DNA of 64,000 bases, taken from positions 15,810,001 through 15,874,000 of the forward strand of contig JAGUCH010000001.1 of assembly GCA_019096065.1 (NCBI GenBank), given 5' to 3'. Source of the stretch: Paracyclopina nana (lineage: Eukaryota > Arthropoda > Copepoda > Cyclopoida > Cyclopettidae). Below the pieces are notes generated by a model that was given only the letters and a program-made list of their open reading frames with translations, did not search any database and had not been told where the DNA came from. Every line of letters begins with the position of its first letter. The stretch's first letter is position 1. A program made the translations under genes and the position numbers. This document shows, piece after piece, positions 24,301 to 35,700 of the stretch.

Positions 24301-27300
24301 AAAAGCACCACGCGACTACAAGATGTATTTGCAGCTCTTTAGGGAAAGCAACTTCCCGCGTTGTGTGTGCGACACAATACAAAATAAAGTTCTCGATTTT
24401 CACACCTCCCATCCATCTTGGGCTACTACAAACTAAAGGAGCATTTTGTGGCAAAATGCAGCTAGCTCTCTGGCTGCTCAAGATTGTTTTCCACCTCCTC
24501 TTCCCAAAAAAGAAGCCACTCAGAAGCACTGATCTCATTCTCGCCAACTCTTTCAAGCGTCTCAAAAAAGCCTCTTTTTATGCTGAAATCTAGGACAGAA
24601 GCCTTACCTTTTTGCAAAGATGGCTCTGAGATGGTGAAAAAGCTTCAAAATTGGAAATATGCATCACTGCCTTTGCCAGCCAAAGAAAAATCCGATACTT
24701 TATGCTTTTTTGCAACTGACAAGCTAAAACCAAATCGCTTTGTTTATAATTGGCGCGCGCAAAGCCACGTGGCGTGGTTTTGTTTACATAATTGACGCGC
24801 GTTAAACCACAAGGAATTGTTGACATAATTATGTAGCGCTTAATATTATAGTGACAAAACCAATTTTATGCACCGCTTTCCGCAAGAAAAAGGCCTTATG
24901 TTCTTCAATAGTGCTACTAGAGACGTAGGGAGTTTCATTGGCTATAAAAGACAATAATGGGAGCTACTACACAGTTTTATAACTTTGCATCAGCAAACAG
25001 AGCTATAAGAAGAATACCTCAAAAACATTCAGCCTGAACAGATATACTTTATGGTTTTTCTGCCAAATCCAAATCTCTAAGGGGTCAATTGGAAGTCTCG
25101 AGGCAACAAAAATTGAATCATGACCAAACACATGAATTCCATTGGGATATTTTTGGCCTCATCATTTGATTTCATCATCAGCTGCTATCCCTTGGGACTT
25201 TTGCTCGTTTACTTTTTTCAGCCTCTTTTCAAGCACCAAAATCAGAAATTGATGGGCTAGAAAGCTTTTGAAAGGCTCACAAAAAATCCGCAAGTCAGAC
25301 AAGAATAACTTGATCAATCTGTGGTCATGGTCAGAGCTACCAGATATTTTTCAATTTTTCAATGTATTGACAGCTAGTGTGCCTTCTAAAAAGGCCGATA
25401 AGTTATTGGCAAAAGATTTAGAGCAGTCAACTTGAGATGAAAATGGTCAATATTGAAGAAAATTATATTTGGCCAGCTTCATTGGCTCTTGCTCAAGTAG
25501 AACAATAGGCTACTCTCACAGCCTATTTTTAGCGAAGCAATGTTACAATAGGGCAAATAGAGCGATCTTGCCAATATTGATGCTGTTTACCTTATCTACC
25601 TATCACTTAAGCCTTGCTTAACTTGTCGCAGTGAGAACGATCTAACAACATTTTGTTGCATCAGCATGTGAGGTTTTGGCAACTTCTTGACCACCAGAGC
25701 TTTTTATACACTACAGCCGATTTTTTCTCTCTCTCTTGCTTTGACTTTGTGAATGCCAAAACTTGCACCATAAATCTCGAAAGCTGAACTATGATAAAAT
25801 GTTATGGCTTTGGCTACCTTCTCAAAGATTTTAGATAGCTTCAGGAAAACAACTCAGGCCTTTTTTAAATTCATACTTTTATTTTGCGCAGGAATGGCGA
25901 AGGATTCCCCTATGGATCTTCTTATATGGTAAGAATGATGATTCTGTGTTGCCAAAAAAACAACAACACAGGAAGTCCTAGACCGGTGATTGGGATTGGC
26001 AAACCATCAAGAAAATAGATGGAAATGTGTGTTACTTGACCTAGAACCTTTAACCCCAATACAAAGTCTTTAAGCCAAAATGCTGCATTACTCAAGAGCA
26101 CTACTTAGGTAGTATATAGCTTTAACACGTAAATAGATTGAGAGGTCCTATACGATATTTTCTCCTTATTTTCATTTTCTTACTTTAGAAAGAAGGGGGA
26201 AAAGAAAGAAGATTTTCTCCCACATTACAATTGTTTTATGGCAGCTATCATAAAATAGGCATAAAACAGGACATGGAGACAAATGAAGAAAGAAACGTTT
26301 CAAAGCCCCGTGGGCCTGGTTCACCTTTAGGCCTTGAGAAGGAGAAAATGTCCATAATAAAATGCAGTAGAGAAGAATGAAGTAGCGCGGAAAAAAGCTA
26401 CTACACCGTACCATATTCGGTGACATCACACATCTCCAGGCTTTTACATTTTCGTGATATATGATGGGAAAACGCGAGATCCGAGCCCGAATAAAATGTG
26501 TCATTAGGCTGAGCAAATTCCCCTTGGATGTTTTCTACTTTGCACATTTAAATGAGAGGCTTATTCAAACATGACAGGGGAAGAAGTGGGGCTTAGCTGG
26601 CACATATCAAATGGGCATATATAATAACATTGCAGTCTATGGAAAAAGGGTGAAAAAACGCGTGGAAGTTCAAAGATTTGAAAATAATTAGGATAAACCT
26701 AGATTGACCCAGAACTTCATTGTCATGCTAATAATGCGACTCCTTTCACAGGGGGAACAGAAGCTTTTTTGCCAAAAATCTTGTTGAAGAAACTTTTTTC
26801 ATTTTCGCACCTATTAAAGTTCCCAGCCAACGAGCTAACAGCACCAGGCTTTCTACGAGTCTTAATGAAGATTTTAGCCACGGTTAACGACTCGCACTTT
26901 TCTAAGTGTGAGATGCTGCTACACACTAAAAGTAATGACTTCCATGTAGTACGTACCACTATACCAGATTACCATTATAATACCATGAGAGCAAATATTT
27001 ATCCTTCATTTTGCTTGCTCTCTAAAAATATTCCTCAAAATCAGAGGAGCAAACTTGTTTTACATTCAAAGCTTTATTCAAAAAATTATTGCGTGTACAA
27101 AATCAGCTACCCCACAAAACAAAAAGTATGTAGTAAGTATGTAGTAAAGCCAGTTTGAAAATTTTATAAAGTATGTATTTGCCGATCGATTTATGTAATC
27201 AAAGCGTTACGGTTCTAGCCGTATTCTTGTTCAAAAGTAGCGACTTAATATACCTACTAAATCGGCATTTTATCTGTTTTCTTAAATTGAACTTAGTAAA

Positions 27301-29016
27301 CTGTTCAGAGATGGCTCTGCTTGCAATTCAATAATTTGTGAAATTGTTCTAATCAATAACTTTGAATGGTTTTAAGATTTCAAAAATCATCATTAATAGA
27401 TGTTGATTAGAACAACATTAAAACTGAGTGAGTAAGTATCATGAGCCTCAGTTTTTATACAAAAACTGAGATTTTAAGAATATTTCAATATTTTATTCTA
27501 TGTAACACAATCAATATAATCCACTCTATTTTTTTAAGGTCAGAACTCTTTTTAAGACCAAAAGACTTATGTATGAATTGAGTCAATAAAGTGGAGTGAG
27601 CCTACAAATGTCAGGCTTTCAGTTTAAATTATAATATTTAGTGTGTGTATATGTAGAAAAAAAATATATTTCTGACAAAAATAAACGAGGCAAAAAGTAA
27701 CAATAAACAGCATATAAGTGTATATTTCTGGTAGATTAGAAGAGTAACAAACACAATTAGATGAGATTTAATTACACATTAAAAGTAACTTTACTATCTA
27801 TTATATAGATAATATAGGCAAATAAAATAGATATGCATACCAAGAAAAAAAGTAAAAAAAATACCATGATTTTAAAAGTAGTAAATGTATATTCTACATA
27901 TTTAATATGGGTAAACTACCTATTAGGTACAATTTTGATTAAGTTAAGTCTTTAACAAATTAATATATTCCATTTTTTATTGTTTATATGACATATATAG
28001 AGTGCAGAGATGATATTAGAAATGAATTTAAAAACATATCTCTAATTTTATAAAGTATGTTTTGCCGATCGATTTATGTAATCAAAGCGTTACGGTTCTA
28101 GCCGTATTCTTGCTCAAAAGTAGCGACTTAATATACCTACTAAATCGGTATTAAATCCCTACTACTTTTCGATTTGTTTTGTGGGGTACGAGGCTTAACT
28201 GGAGATACCGTATTGGCACATTTGTGACCAGTGTGCCGTAAACATAAGCAAACTTCAACGAGAAAAATAAACGCTCCACTTGCCAAACATTACACAAATT
28301 TGGAGAATGCTACATGCGTTTTGGTATGCTGCATTTGAAGATTAATGCAGTCTTGAGTTCAATGATGCGTACCTGTATTTCTATCCTGATCTTTTAGAAA
28401 GCCAGCTCTGCACTATTGCTATATGCTTTGACAGTGATAGATCCCATGAAAATATATATACCAATACCATGTCGATACTTCAAGGCCTTCAAAATTACAA
28501 CACACACATAATGCTCAATTGCAGCACACTTTAAGGGCCAGAATTCGAGCAAAACAAAATGACATGCCACAAAAAGCAGTAGTAGCTGACAGGGGCCCAA
28601 ATAATAAAGTTGACTTACCAAAAGCAGAACTTATAACCATGAGAGTAGCCAAGAATGAATTAGCAGCTGCCATGCTTGGCTGATGTGGTAAGGGATAAAT
28701 TTTTCACAACTGATGTGGATGGCCCGGTTCACCTATATGTGGTCACATAGCAGAAATATTTGAGGCTTTTTACTTCCACGAGCTTCCCGACTCGAATGAG
28801 AATAAAATAGCAGCTCTGTATGTATACAAAGCGCGGCCGCGGCCTCGATGCCTTTAGAGGTCTCAGCCTCGGCGATCGAGGTCGCCAAAGCCAGAACTGC
28901 CATGCTGAAAGCTACGACTGCTTGATACGACGTCGAGCGATCTACACAGAAAAACAAATAATGGAACCAATAAAATTGGACCATACTACAATACAAAATT
29001 AATTACCTGAAGCCAT
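18317..29016 (-). CDS. Sushi/FTP-lectin single-pass membrane protein
   Basis: Putative type I adhesion or recognition receptor, 684 residues, twelve exons: 29016-29007, 28941-28828, 23775-23599, 22451-22318, 22258-22109, 21766-21646, 20335-20171, 20022-19900, 19837-19655, 19325-19091, 19035-18848, 18771-18317. Order: signal peptide (AVVAFSMAVLALATSIAEA); sushi 1 (CGFPGRPGNG to GTWSGSLPEC, about 43-100); a fucolectin-type F5/8-like (FTP) domain (about 101-235) with LAVDGDTNTCSF, RWWQVHLNG and the typical end FGLCEVEVF; sushi 2 (about 239-290); sushi 3, split by an intron; sushi 4; a membrane segment (about 445-467); and a 214-residue cytoplasmic tail rich in Ser, Asn and Gln with a poly-Gln run. 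Most module borders are phase 1, typical of exon shuffling. It recalls arthropod furrowed-like proteins, but I find no C-type lectin domain, so I give no symbol. The 10-bp first exon and the 5-kb second intron are the weakest parts; their phase and the signal peptide fit well. Confidence 0.85.
24740..24838. repeat. Degenerate tandem repeat, about 40-bp unit
   Basis: Two and a half units beginning TTGTTTA, containing ATAATTGRCGCGCG and ending in a GTTAAACCAC-like segment (24740-24779, 24780-24817, partial 24818-24838). Units differ by several substitutions. GC-rich cores contrast with the AT-rich surroundings. Confidence 0.45.
27161..27266 (+). repeat. 105-bp direct repeat, left copy
   Basis: Begins TTTTATAAAGTATGT, continues GCCGATCGATTTATGTAATC and ends near ACCTACTAAATCGG. 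It is nearly identical to 28045-28150 (one substitution and a 2-bp difference in the core seen by eye), 884 bp apart. Confidence 0.8.
28045..28150 (+). repeat. 105-bp direct repeat, right copy
   Basis: Second copy of the direct repeat inside the 27110-28186 element, same orientation. High identity with the left copy suggests recent duplication or selection. Confidence 0.8.
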
Positions 29017-31218
29017 GAGGGGGGAATTTTGAAGCTTCTGCTCGATTTAAGGCCACGACAATCTTCCACAAGAAAAACGAAAACTGATACGTTGGATTCA
29101 ATAACCCAAGATATTGGGCTGCAGCTTCAACTACTCAGTTTTTTGCTGCTTCCTTGCGCAGCTGTTTGCTTGCAAGTTGCGGTCAACACTCTGCCCAATT
29201 GTTTGGACATAACGTAATTTAATCTAGCTTTGTACACCTCGTATAAGTGATTAGTTAGGAGCAAACACGTTTTTATGTAGGGTGTATTTTTGTCCCCCCT
29301 CAAATTAACTCAGTGTTGGCTCGCTTATTTTCTGGTAGAATTGTAGGAATTAATGCCTAGTAGAAGGTCGTTGAATGAGGTAAAAACGGTCTAATTTTCT
29401 TGCTGGCTTCCATTACAGCCGACAAATATGGCAAATATCTAAAAATTCACATTGCCAGAATCTAGCATAAAGAATTATGAAGGAAAGAGTCGGGTGAAAG
29501 CGAGTCGCAAATTTTTATGACCTTGAATCACGCAACCGAGTTATCTTTCTATTTCAATTTCTTAATGTACTTACAACAAGCTAAGGACATACATGAGTGT
29601 ATTTTACTCGCTTACACTCGTGTTGCAGCAGCATTGTGGTAATTGAACGCAATTTTTCACGCCTTAAGGTGGTGTAGTCAATTAAACCATATACGTACAA
29701 AAGAAAAGCTACAAATGTAATTTCTCGGTGCGAGGGCCACGAACAATAGTACAAAAAAAAGCCTGTTATGTAGTCAAAGATTCATTTCGAAAAAAAGTGT
29801 ATTTGCTTTCCTTTTTGCACCAAATTACGTTAGAGGCTGCCGCTAAAAGCTTTTTCCTTAGGAAGAAATTACTTTAAAAGCGTCCTTACTACACTACGAT
29901 GATCGAGGAGTAAATCGGGCTTTTTGTTGCAGTGGCAGCAATTTTTTTTCGATGAAAAATTAGATTACTCACGCTCGTGCGAGAAAACAAGAACGAAACT
30001 GAATTTCCTATATGCATGGCTGCAGACGAAGGGAAAATTCGTGGGGAAAAGCTAGGAAGCCTCGTTTTATTCGAGCAGAGTTGAGCATTGCAAAATTAGT
30101 CATTTAAATGCAAATCTATTAATTGGCAACAGCTTGTCTTTGTGGCCATTCCCGTTAAATTTGTAGCGAGTGGCCAACGAACAACTTCACTTTATGCAGC
30201 CATAAAAGGAGGCTAAGTTAGAAGGTCCAAAGAGGTTCTTCTTCTTTGCACAATCTATTTTCGATGACATGAGCTCCACTTGAAGATATGGCTCTTTTTG
30301 GCAAGCCAAACTTCTTTTTGCTTCGTGATAAAAAGGGAGCTATAGCGCAAGTAGAGCAGCAGATGAACGCGGCCTGGCCACGGCATAAAACGCACGTAGG
30401 ACCTCTTTATATACTTTATTTACTTCTAAGGAGTTGTTACTTTAAAAGGGCCCCGACGACTTTCTTTTGAGCTTTCTCTATTACCATCGAAGTGCTTCCC
30501 ATATACTATAAGCCATAGAGGGGAGAGAAAGTCGTCATTGATCCACAAATGGAAACATGCCCAAATTCCACATGGAAATAATAACCAACAGACTTTGGTG
30601 AAGAATCAACTAAACGCCATATTACTTCGTTGCACGATGATGTCATCTCCCCAAATCCGAGATAATCATCATGTGACCGACCTCATAGTTCTTCTATGGG
30701 ACCATATCATCATTTTCGAGGCAAAAAAGTGACCTTATGTGATGATCTCTTCCTTCTTCTCGACAGATCCAGTCCTTGGGACATATCATCTTCATAAGAT
30801 GGGTGTCATTCAAAAAGCAAACAAAGGCCTCTTTTCCTACATTGATGCTACTACCTACGCGCAAACTTGGCCAAAGATCTGCCAATTTTTTGTGCATCAT
30901 ACGGCAACCGAAGCCCCGCCCAGTGGAGGAACTTCTTTAGCAATTTGCCCCTCTCTTCTACTAATGACCAGATTGAATTTTCACTTAGGGCCTAGCTCCC
31001 TTCTTCTACTCGAAGAAAGCAATTTCCCCGAGGAGAGAAAAGGAGTTTTTATTGCAGCCATTATCATCATCACGGTCATGGGATGAAAAGGAGCTTTCTA
31101 AAGCGCGCGTTTCATCCCTAGGATTAAAACTTGAGTTATCTTACACTCACGACATGTTTTATTCATCAGCAGCATCATCAAATTTCGCAGTTGTAGGAGA
31201 AGAAGTAGCTTTGTACAA
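29017..31218. other. Intergenic region, sushi protein / SmD1
   Basis: About 2.2 kb with no convincing gene. Open frames of up to 115 codons near 30739-31086 show no recognisable domain. A GGTTGCGTGA motif lies on the minus strand (29528-29537). An 11-bp inverted repeat GACGACTTTCT occurs near 30457-30530. The promoter of the sushi gene should be at the left end. Confidence 0.4.
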
Positions 31219-31959
31219 TTAACGGCCTCTGCCACGGCCTCGAGGTCCTCCTCGGCCACGGCCTCTACCACGGCCTCGGGGTCCTCCACGTGCTCCGCCG
31301 CGAGCTCCTCCAGCCCCGCCCCCTCGGCCTCCGCGGCCCTTGGAGTCTTTCTTCTTTTTGAGGCCGTCATCAACAAGGAGTGTCTCAAGCGGTAAGTTGT
31401 CAGGGAGAATATAATACCTGACAAACCAAAATTACAGCTAAAAAAGGCAATGAAAAATTTAATTAGTATATATTTACCGTATGTTGTTTCCGCGTACGCT
31501 GAGCGTTTCCAGGTTGACGGGATCCCTGTTTTTTATCGTCATCTTGACAGACTTCAAATGCGTGTTCATCGCCACATCGACGCCTGTGATTGTACCATGC
31601 ACTTGGGTCCCATTTTTGAGCTCCATGGTCACTGTTTCATGCGTCAGCTTCATCAAAAATCTGGAATGGAAACAAATTTTAGGTTTGGCAAATACTGATT
31701 GGAAACTCATTTTGACAGATGGCTTAATCGTTACAATTGAAAAAGAGCTATGCTAATACGCTAAATTTGAACATTTCCAAGATGTTTGAGAGGAAATTGA
31801 AGGAAGATGAGTCGAGCGTTGGCATTAATAATTGCTCTTTGATTTCATGTTTACTTGAAAAATTTTGGAAATGGCAGCTCACTTAACCGCAGAATGTTTG
31901 ACAAAAACTGTACCAATTTCATATTTGAGCTTTAGAGACACTTACCTGACCAACTTCAT
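31219..31959 (-). CDS. SNRPD1: Small nuclear ribonucleoprotein SmD1
   Basis: Core Sm protein of the spliceosomal U1, U2, U4 and U5 snRNPs; it pairs with SmD2 in the seven-member ring. Exons 31959-31946, 31660-31478 and 31417-31219 give 131 residues. [40 protein letters not shown], the Sm2 block [20 protein letters not shown] and the [10 protein letters not shown] segment match the family almost residue for residue. The C-terminus is a Gly/Arg-rich tail ([14 protein letters not shown]), the usual target of symmetric arginine methylation recognised by SMN. This tail carries more Ala and Pro than the vertebrate one. The 14-bp first exon is fixed by the family N-terminus and clean GT-AG sites. 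The alternative open frame across the Gly/Arg tail is a shadow of its repetitive codons. It is divergent to ArfGAP1. Confidence 0.97.
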
Positions 31960-32741
31960 CTTGAAAAGCTAGATTTCAAGGCGAAAAACGTTGTTTACAC
32001 TTCGGCGTTTTTGTTTTGCTCGCTGATCGGCAAGCTTGCTTTAGGGTTGACCAAACAGTAGTTGAAGTAACAAAAATTGGCTTCTTTATTATTATCATGT
32101 TGCAAATAATCGAATCATAGCATTTTATTTTATTCGAAACTTACGTTTAGTTTATAAAGAGGAAACTTTATTGAATAACCCGATTAATTTGTTGAACTTT
32201 ATTAACTTTTTGATTTACCCTAACTTTTCAGCGGCTTTTGAGAGGTTTTTATATTCAGCTGAAAAAGTTGCGAAATCTTCGTTATTGTGATGCAGCGATA
32301 CAATAAATAATAGCCATTATTTTGTTATTTTAAGCATTCCAACTTGCTAGATTTTACCTTGAACTACTAATTGAAGCAATAGCATGGCCAACATAATTTT
32401 TTTGGCAGCAAAATCATCTAAACATTCAGCGAAAGTTTTCTTTTAAAGGTTTTTTCGATTTTTTACTTCATGCTCGAGGTTACTTTTGGGCCTTGAATGT
32501 TGACCCGAGAAAGTGGGACACGTCAGGCCACTTGCCTGATTTTCCAGCGTTATCAATTCGACCTTTTCTCACTTGACTATTTTGTGTGACTTGGCGTTTG
32601 TTGTAAGATAATGGCGGATGGTATTTCAAAAAGCTCTAAAGCTACTGTGCATCAAGTGGGGAAAACGTCAGGATTTTGACGTCAAAACTCGGAGCATCTG
32701 GATCCAATTCATACTTTTTATATTGTAAACTATTAGCAAAT
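31960..32741. other. Head-to-head promoter region, SmD1 / ArfGAP1
   Basis: 782 bp between two divergent start codons, which suggests a bidirectional or shared promoter. A perfect CRE palindrome lies near the ArfGAP1 side (annotated separately). The remainder is AT-rich without repeats. Confidence 0.5.
32677..32684. promoter_or_regulatory. CRE palindrome upstream of ArfGAP1
   Basis: TGACGTCA, 57 bp before the ArfGAP1 start codon, with an AACGTCA half-site at 32664-32670. This is the binding consensus of CREB/ATF bZIP factors; CREB3-like factors often drive secretory-pathway genes. Use of the site is inference. Confidence 0.45.
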
Positions 32742-35700
32742 ATGGCCAGCCCTAAAACCAGACGAGTCTTGGCGGAATTACGACCAAAGGACGAAAACGA
32801 TGTAAGTTTTGGTTAAGGCCGTTTCCATTTCTCAACGTCAACTTGATTTACTTTTTTCGTTAAATAATAGATGGTCAATTCTAGTTTTCAATTGCTAAGT
32901 TACATTAGCGAAAAACTGATCACTATATTTTATTTTTTATTTTATGTTAGAAATGTTTCGAGTGCGGCACAATGAATCCCCAATGGGTGTCAGTCACCTA
33001 TGGCATCTGGATTTGCCTAGAGTGCTCCGGGAAACACCGAGGCCTCGGAGTTCACCTGAGCTTTGTCAGATCCGTGACCATGGACAAGTGGAAGGAATCG
33101 GAATTGGCCAAAATGAAAGCGGGTGGCAACCGAAAAGCTCGCCTGTTTCTGGAGGCTCAAGACGATTGGCAAGATTCCGCTCCAATCTCGCAAAAGTATC
33201 AATCAAAGGCCGCTGCCCTGCTCAAGGACAAGATCATGGTGGAGTCACAGGGTGGCTCATGGAGCATTGAAACGTCCTCGGCAAAAAATCATAGGGGAAT
33301 TTCTGCTTCAAGAACGACCACCAATTCAAGTAGTAGGCCTGATTCTATGATGAAAAAGTCAACCACATATAGTGAAAACATGAGCCATGATTCATATCAG
33401 AATGGAGCTGGCATGCCCGATATCCACTCCTCAGAGTTCAAAAGGGAAAAAGAGGATTTCTTCAGCAAAGTCCAACGGGAGAACGCCAACAGAAGAGAGT
33501 AAGATCAATTCGTTCTCTTGTGTTTGGTAGCAAACTAGTTTATTTTTTTCATGTAGTGATTTGCCACCTTCCCAAGGAGGGAAATATACTGGCTTTGGAA
33601 ACTCGAGCAACATGCCTAGATCCCAGTCTTCAAATGACTTTTATGATGCTTCTCTGGGAGGAATAACAAACGTGAGTCAATAAGAAAGCTAATAAAGCTT
33701 CGGCTACATGCATATTAAATGCACTGAGCCATATCTCCCTCTGCACTTCAGCATGAAAGGACACGTTTTATTATTTTCTGTCTATTTCAGAGTTGGTCTG
33801 CATTTTCTTTGGGTGCTTCAAAGCTAACCAGCAAAGTTGCAGATGTTGGCTGGAAATTCACTGAAGTAGCGTCGAGGAAAGTGGCCGAAGTCTCTGAAAC
33901 GGTAACTCAAAAAGGTTGCTTTTTTCATGAAAAAAGGGCCTTCCTGCTGTATTTCGTTTTTATTTATTTTACGTTCTTTTTTGGTTGAAAGGTGAAAGAA
34001 GGCCAAATTTTGAATGAGTTGACATCTCAAGCTAGCAGCATTGCTGGCAAGGTATTTTAATTTCTTTTCCTTTCTTCAAAAGGGGCCTTCTTCTAATTGG
34101 TCTTAATTAATTCTAGGTTGGTGAGGTCAGTCGCAGTGGGTTCTCCAACCTTGGCAGCCTTTGGGGCCAGCAGCGCACCATACGCTCCCAATATGAGCCT
34201 TGTGAAGATTCTTCCTTGAACCACGGTGATTATAATGGGTAAGTCAATTTTCGATTGCCGTTTTCGAGTTAATCAGTAGATCAGAATGATCCAGTGACGC
34301 ATGGTGTTGAATAAATAAAAGGAATTGCCTAAGCTTTTGCAAAAATCGAAAACTACTTTTATGCAAGTTTAGAGAACAGCATTTTGGCCTGTTTCATTTT
34401 CATGAACCACTTTTAAAATTCATAAGCTTTTGAAGCTATGTCCTTGGAGCCGCTCGAGTAAGAGCAAGTTTGAGTGGCAAATAAATTAACCATTCAAAGT
34501 TGCACTATTTTATTAGTTCACCTAGTAATTTGATGAAACTGTGCATTTTGCAACACCATCTTGTGGTTCAGAATTGTCCCTGGATTTGCTTATTTTCTTA
34601 ATCAATCAAGCTGTTATACCTGACATTTGCAGTGAATCCATACCAGTGTCTAATCTATAGAACATGACTAACATGGTGCAATTTGTTGCAAAAAAGAAAA
34701 AGCGAATCGTTTTGCATTTTTTGACAGCTGCAAAGCTGCTTGAAGTATGTAAAGCTCTCTTTTTACGGTTTTCGTCCTTTTTGCTCTCGGAAAAAAGCAG
34801 CTGGAAGGTTTGGGATCGCGTGTTTGGTTTAGGTCGCGACAAAAGAGCCCCAATGTGTCCCACCAAAATTGTACTAGCTCCCTTATTCAATGGACGCTCG
34901 CAGGTGTCAAAAAGACCTATTCATGCCACACATACGACATTTGATATGTGAAGGGACATTTCTAGTTGTGCTGTGATAGGAGCCTCGTTTCCTGTGAAAA
35001 GAATTGTTCGTGCTATTTTAGAAAAAGTAAAATGTGCTTAGGCTATGCATTTTTAGAGCGACCCGAATAGGAAATCTCATATTTTAGGAGTGCTTTTTTA
35101 GCTTTGGTAAATATCTTGCGTAAATTGTACCTGTATGCTTTCTCGTAAGGTTGGGGTTATTTCCATAATGACGCGCGCTGCTATGATATTTGAAAGTGTA
35201 AAATCGCTCCTTTATTCATTTCTACTCATTTGCTAAACATTCATCACTTGAATTATCCATTTGTTGAACAGAACAATAGTAAGCCATGTTTTACAACTTT
35301 TTTTATTGTATGAACATTTGAACTTTAAGATTTTTATCAAAAATCCCCTTACTGACCTAAAAATGCAATCGCATAGTCCTCTTGGTATTTCATAATCATA
35401 TTATGCATTCTTAATATAACTATTGCTCAATAAGATTTTTAAAAGCGTTTATTTTAGCATGCTCAATTATGGCAATGATTTAACTGAGGCATCCACTTGG
35501 AAAGTAACGTCAATAATGCTCTTTATAAATATCAAGCATTGTCCTCTTTTGTTGCGCCCGTCGTGTAAAAGCTGTAGCCAAAATTGGTGGGACACACTGT
35601 ACGCTCGCCGTCGACAGAGCTCTCTATGATCAGGGCTTGCACATGCATTACTGCTAGTTTTCCACCAACTTTTCCATGCCTCGCAAGCTGGCAATTTGAA

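Larger units (their letters stand above)
27110..28186. mobile_element. TIR element with TA duplication, non-autonomous
   Basis: The ends are inverted: CCCCACAAAACAAA on the left and its complement TTTGTTTTGTGGGG on the right, with a looser match continuing inward to GTAGTA. Each end is flanked by TA (27108-27109 and 28187-28188), as expected for Tc1/mariner-like insertion. The 1,077-bp body is very AT-rich and has no transposase-like frame. It contains a pair of 105-bp direct repeats. The TA target is short, so boundary evidence is moderate. Confidence 0.6.
23776..28827 (-). other. Long intron of the sushi/FTP gene, transposon-bearing
   Basis: A 5-kb intron between the signal-peptide exon and the first sushi exon. 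It contains a 1.08-kb terminal-inverted-repeat element (27110-28186) and a degenerate tandem repeat (24740-24838). No other coding exon is evident; the frame and phase of the flanking exons join directly. Confidence 0.55.

Noticed and set aside
27161..28150. Small LTR retroelement reading of the 105-bp direct repeats
   Set aside because: The copies lack TG..CA ends and a flanking duplication, and sit inside inverted termini; no primer-binding site or polypurine tract is seen.
30739..31086. 115-codon plus-strand frame between the sushi protein and SmD1
   Set aside because: No recognisable domain, odd composition, no splice context; chance open frame is more likely.
31098..31424. 108-codon minus-strand frame rich in Ala/Glu
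   Set aside because: It is another frame of the Gly/Arg-rich tail of SmD1.
32944..33270. 108-codon plus-strand frame
   Set aside because: Shadow of the ArfGAP domain exon in a different frame.
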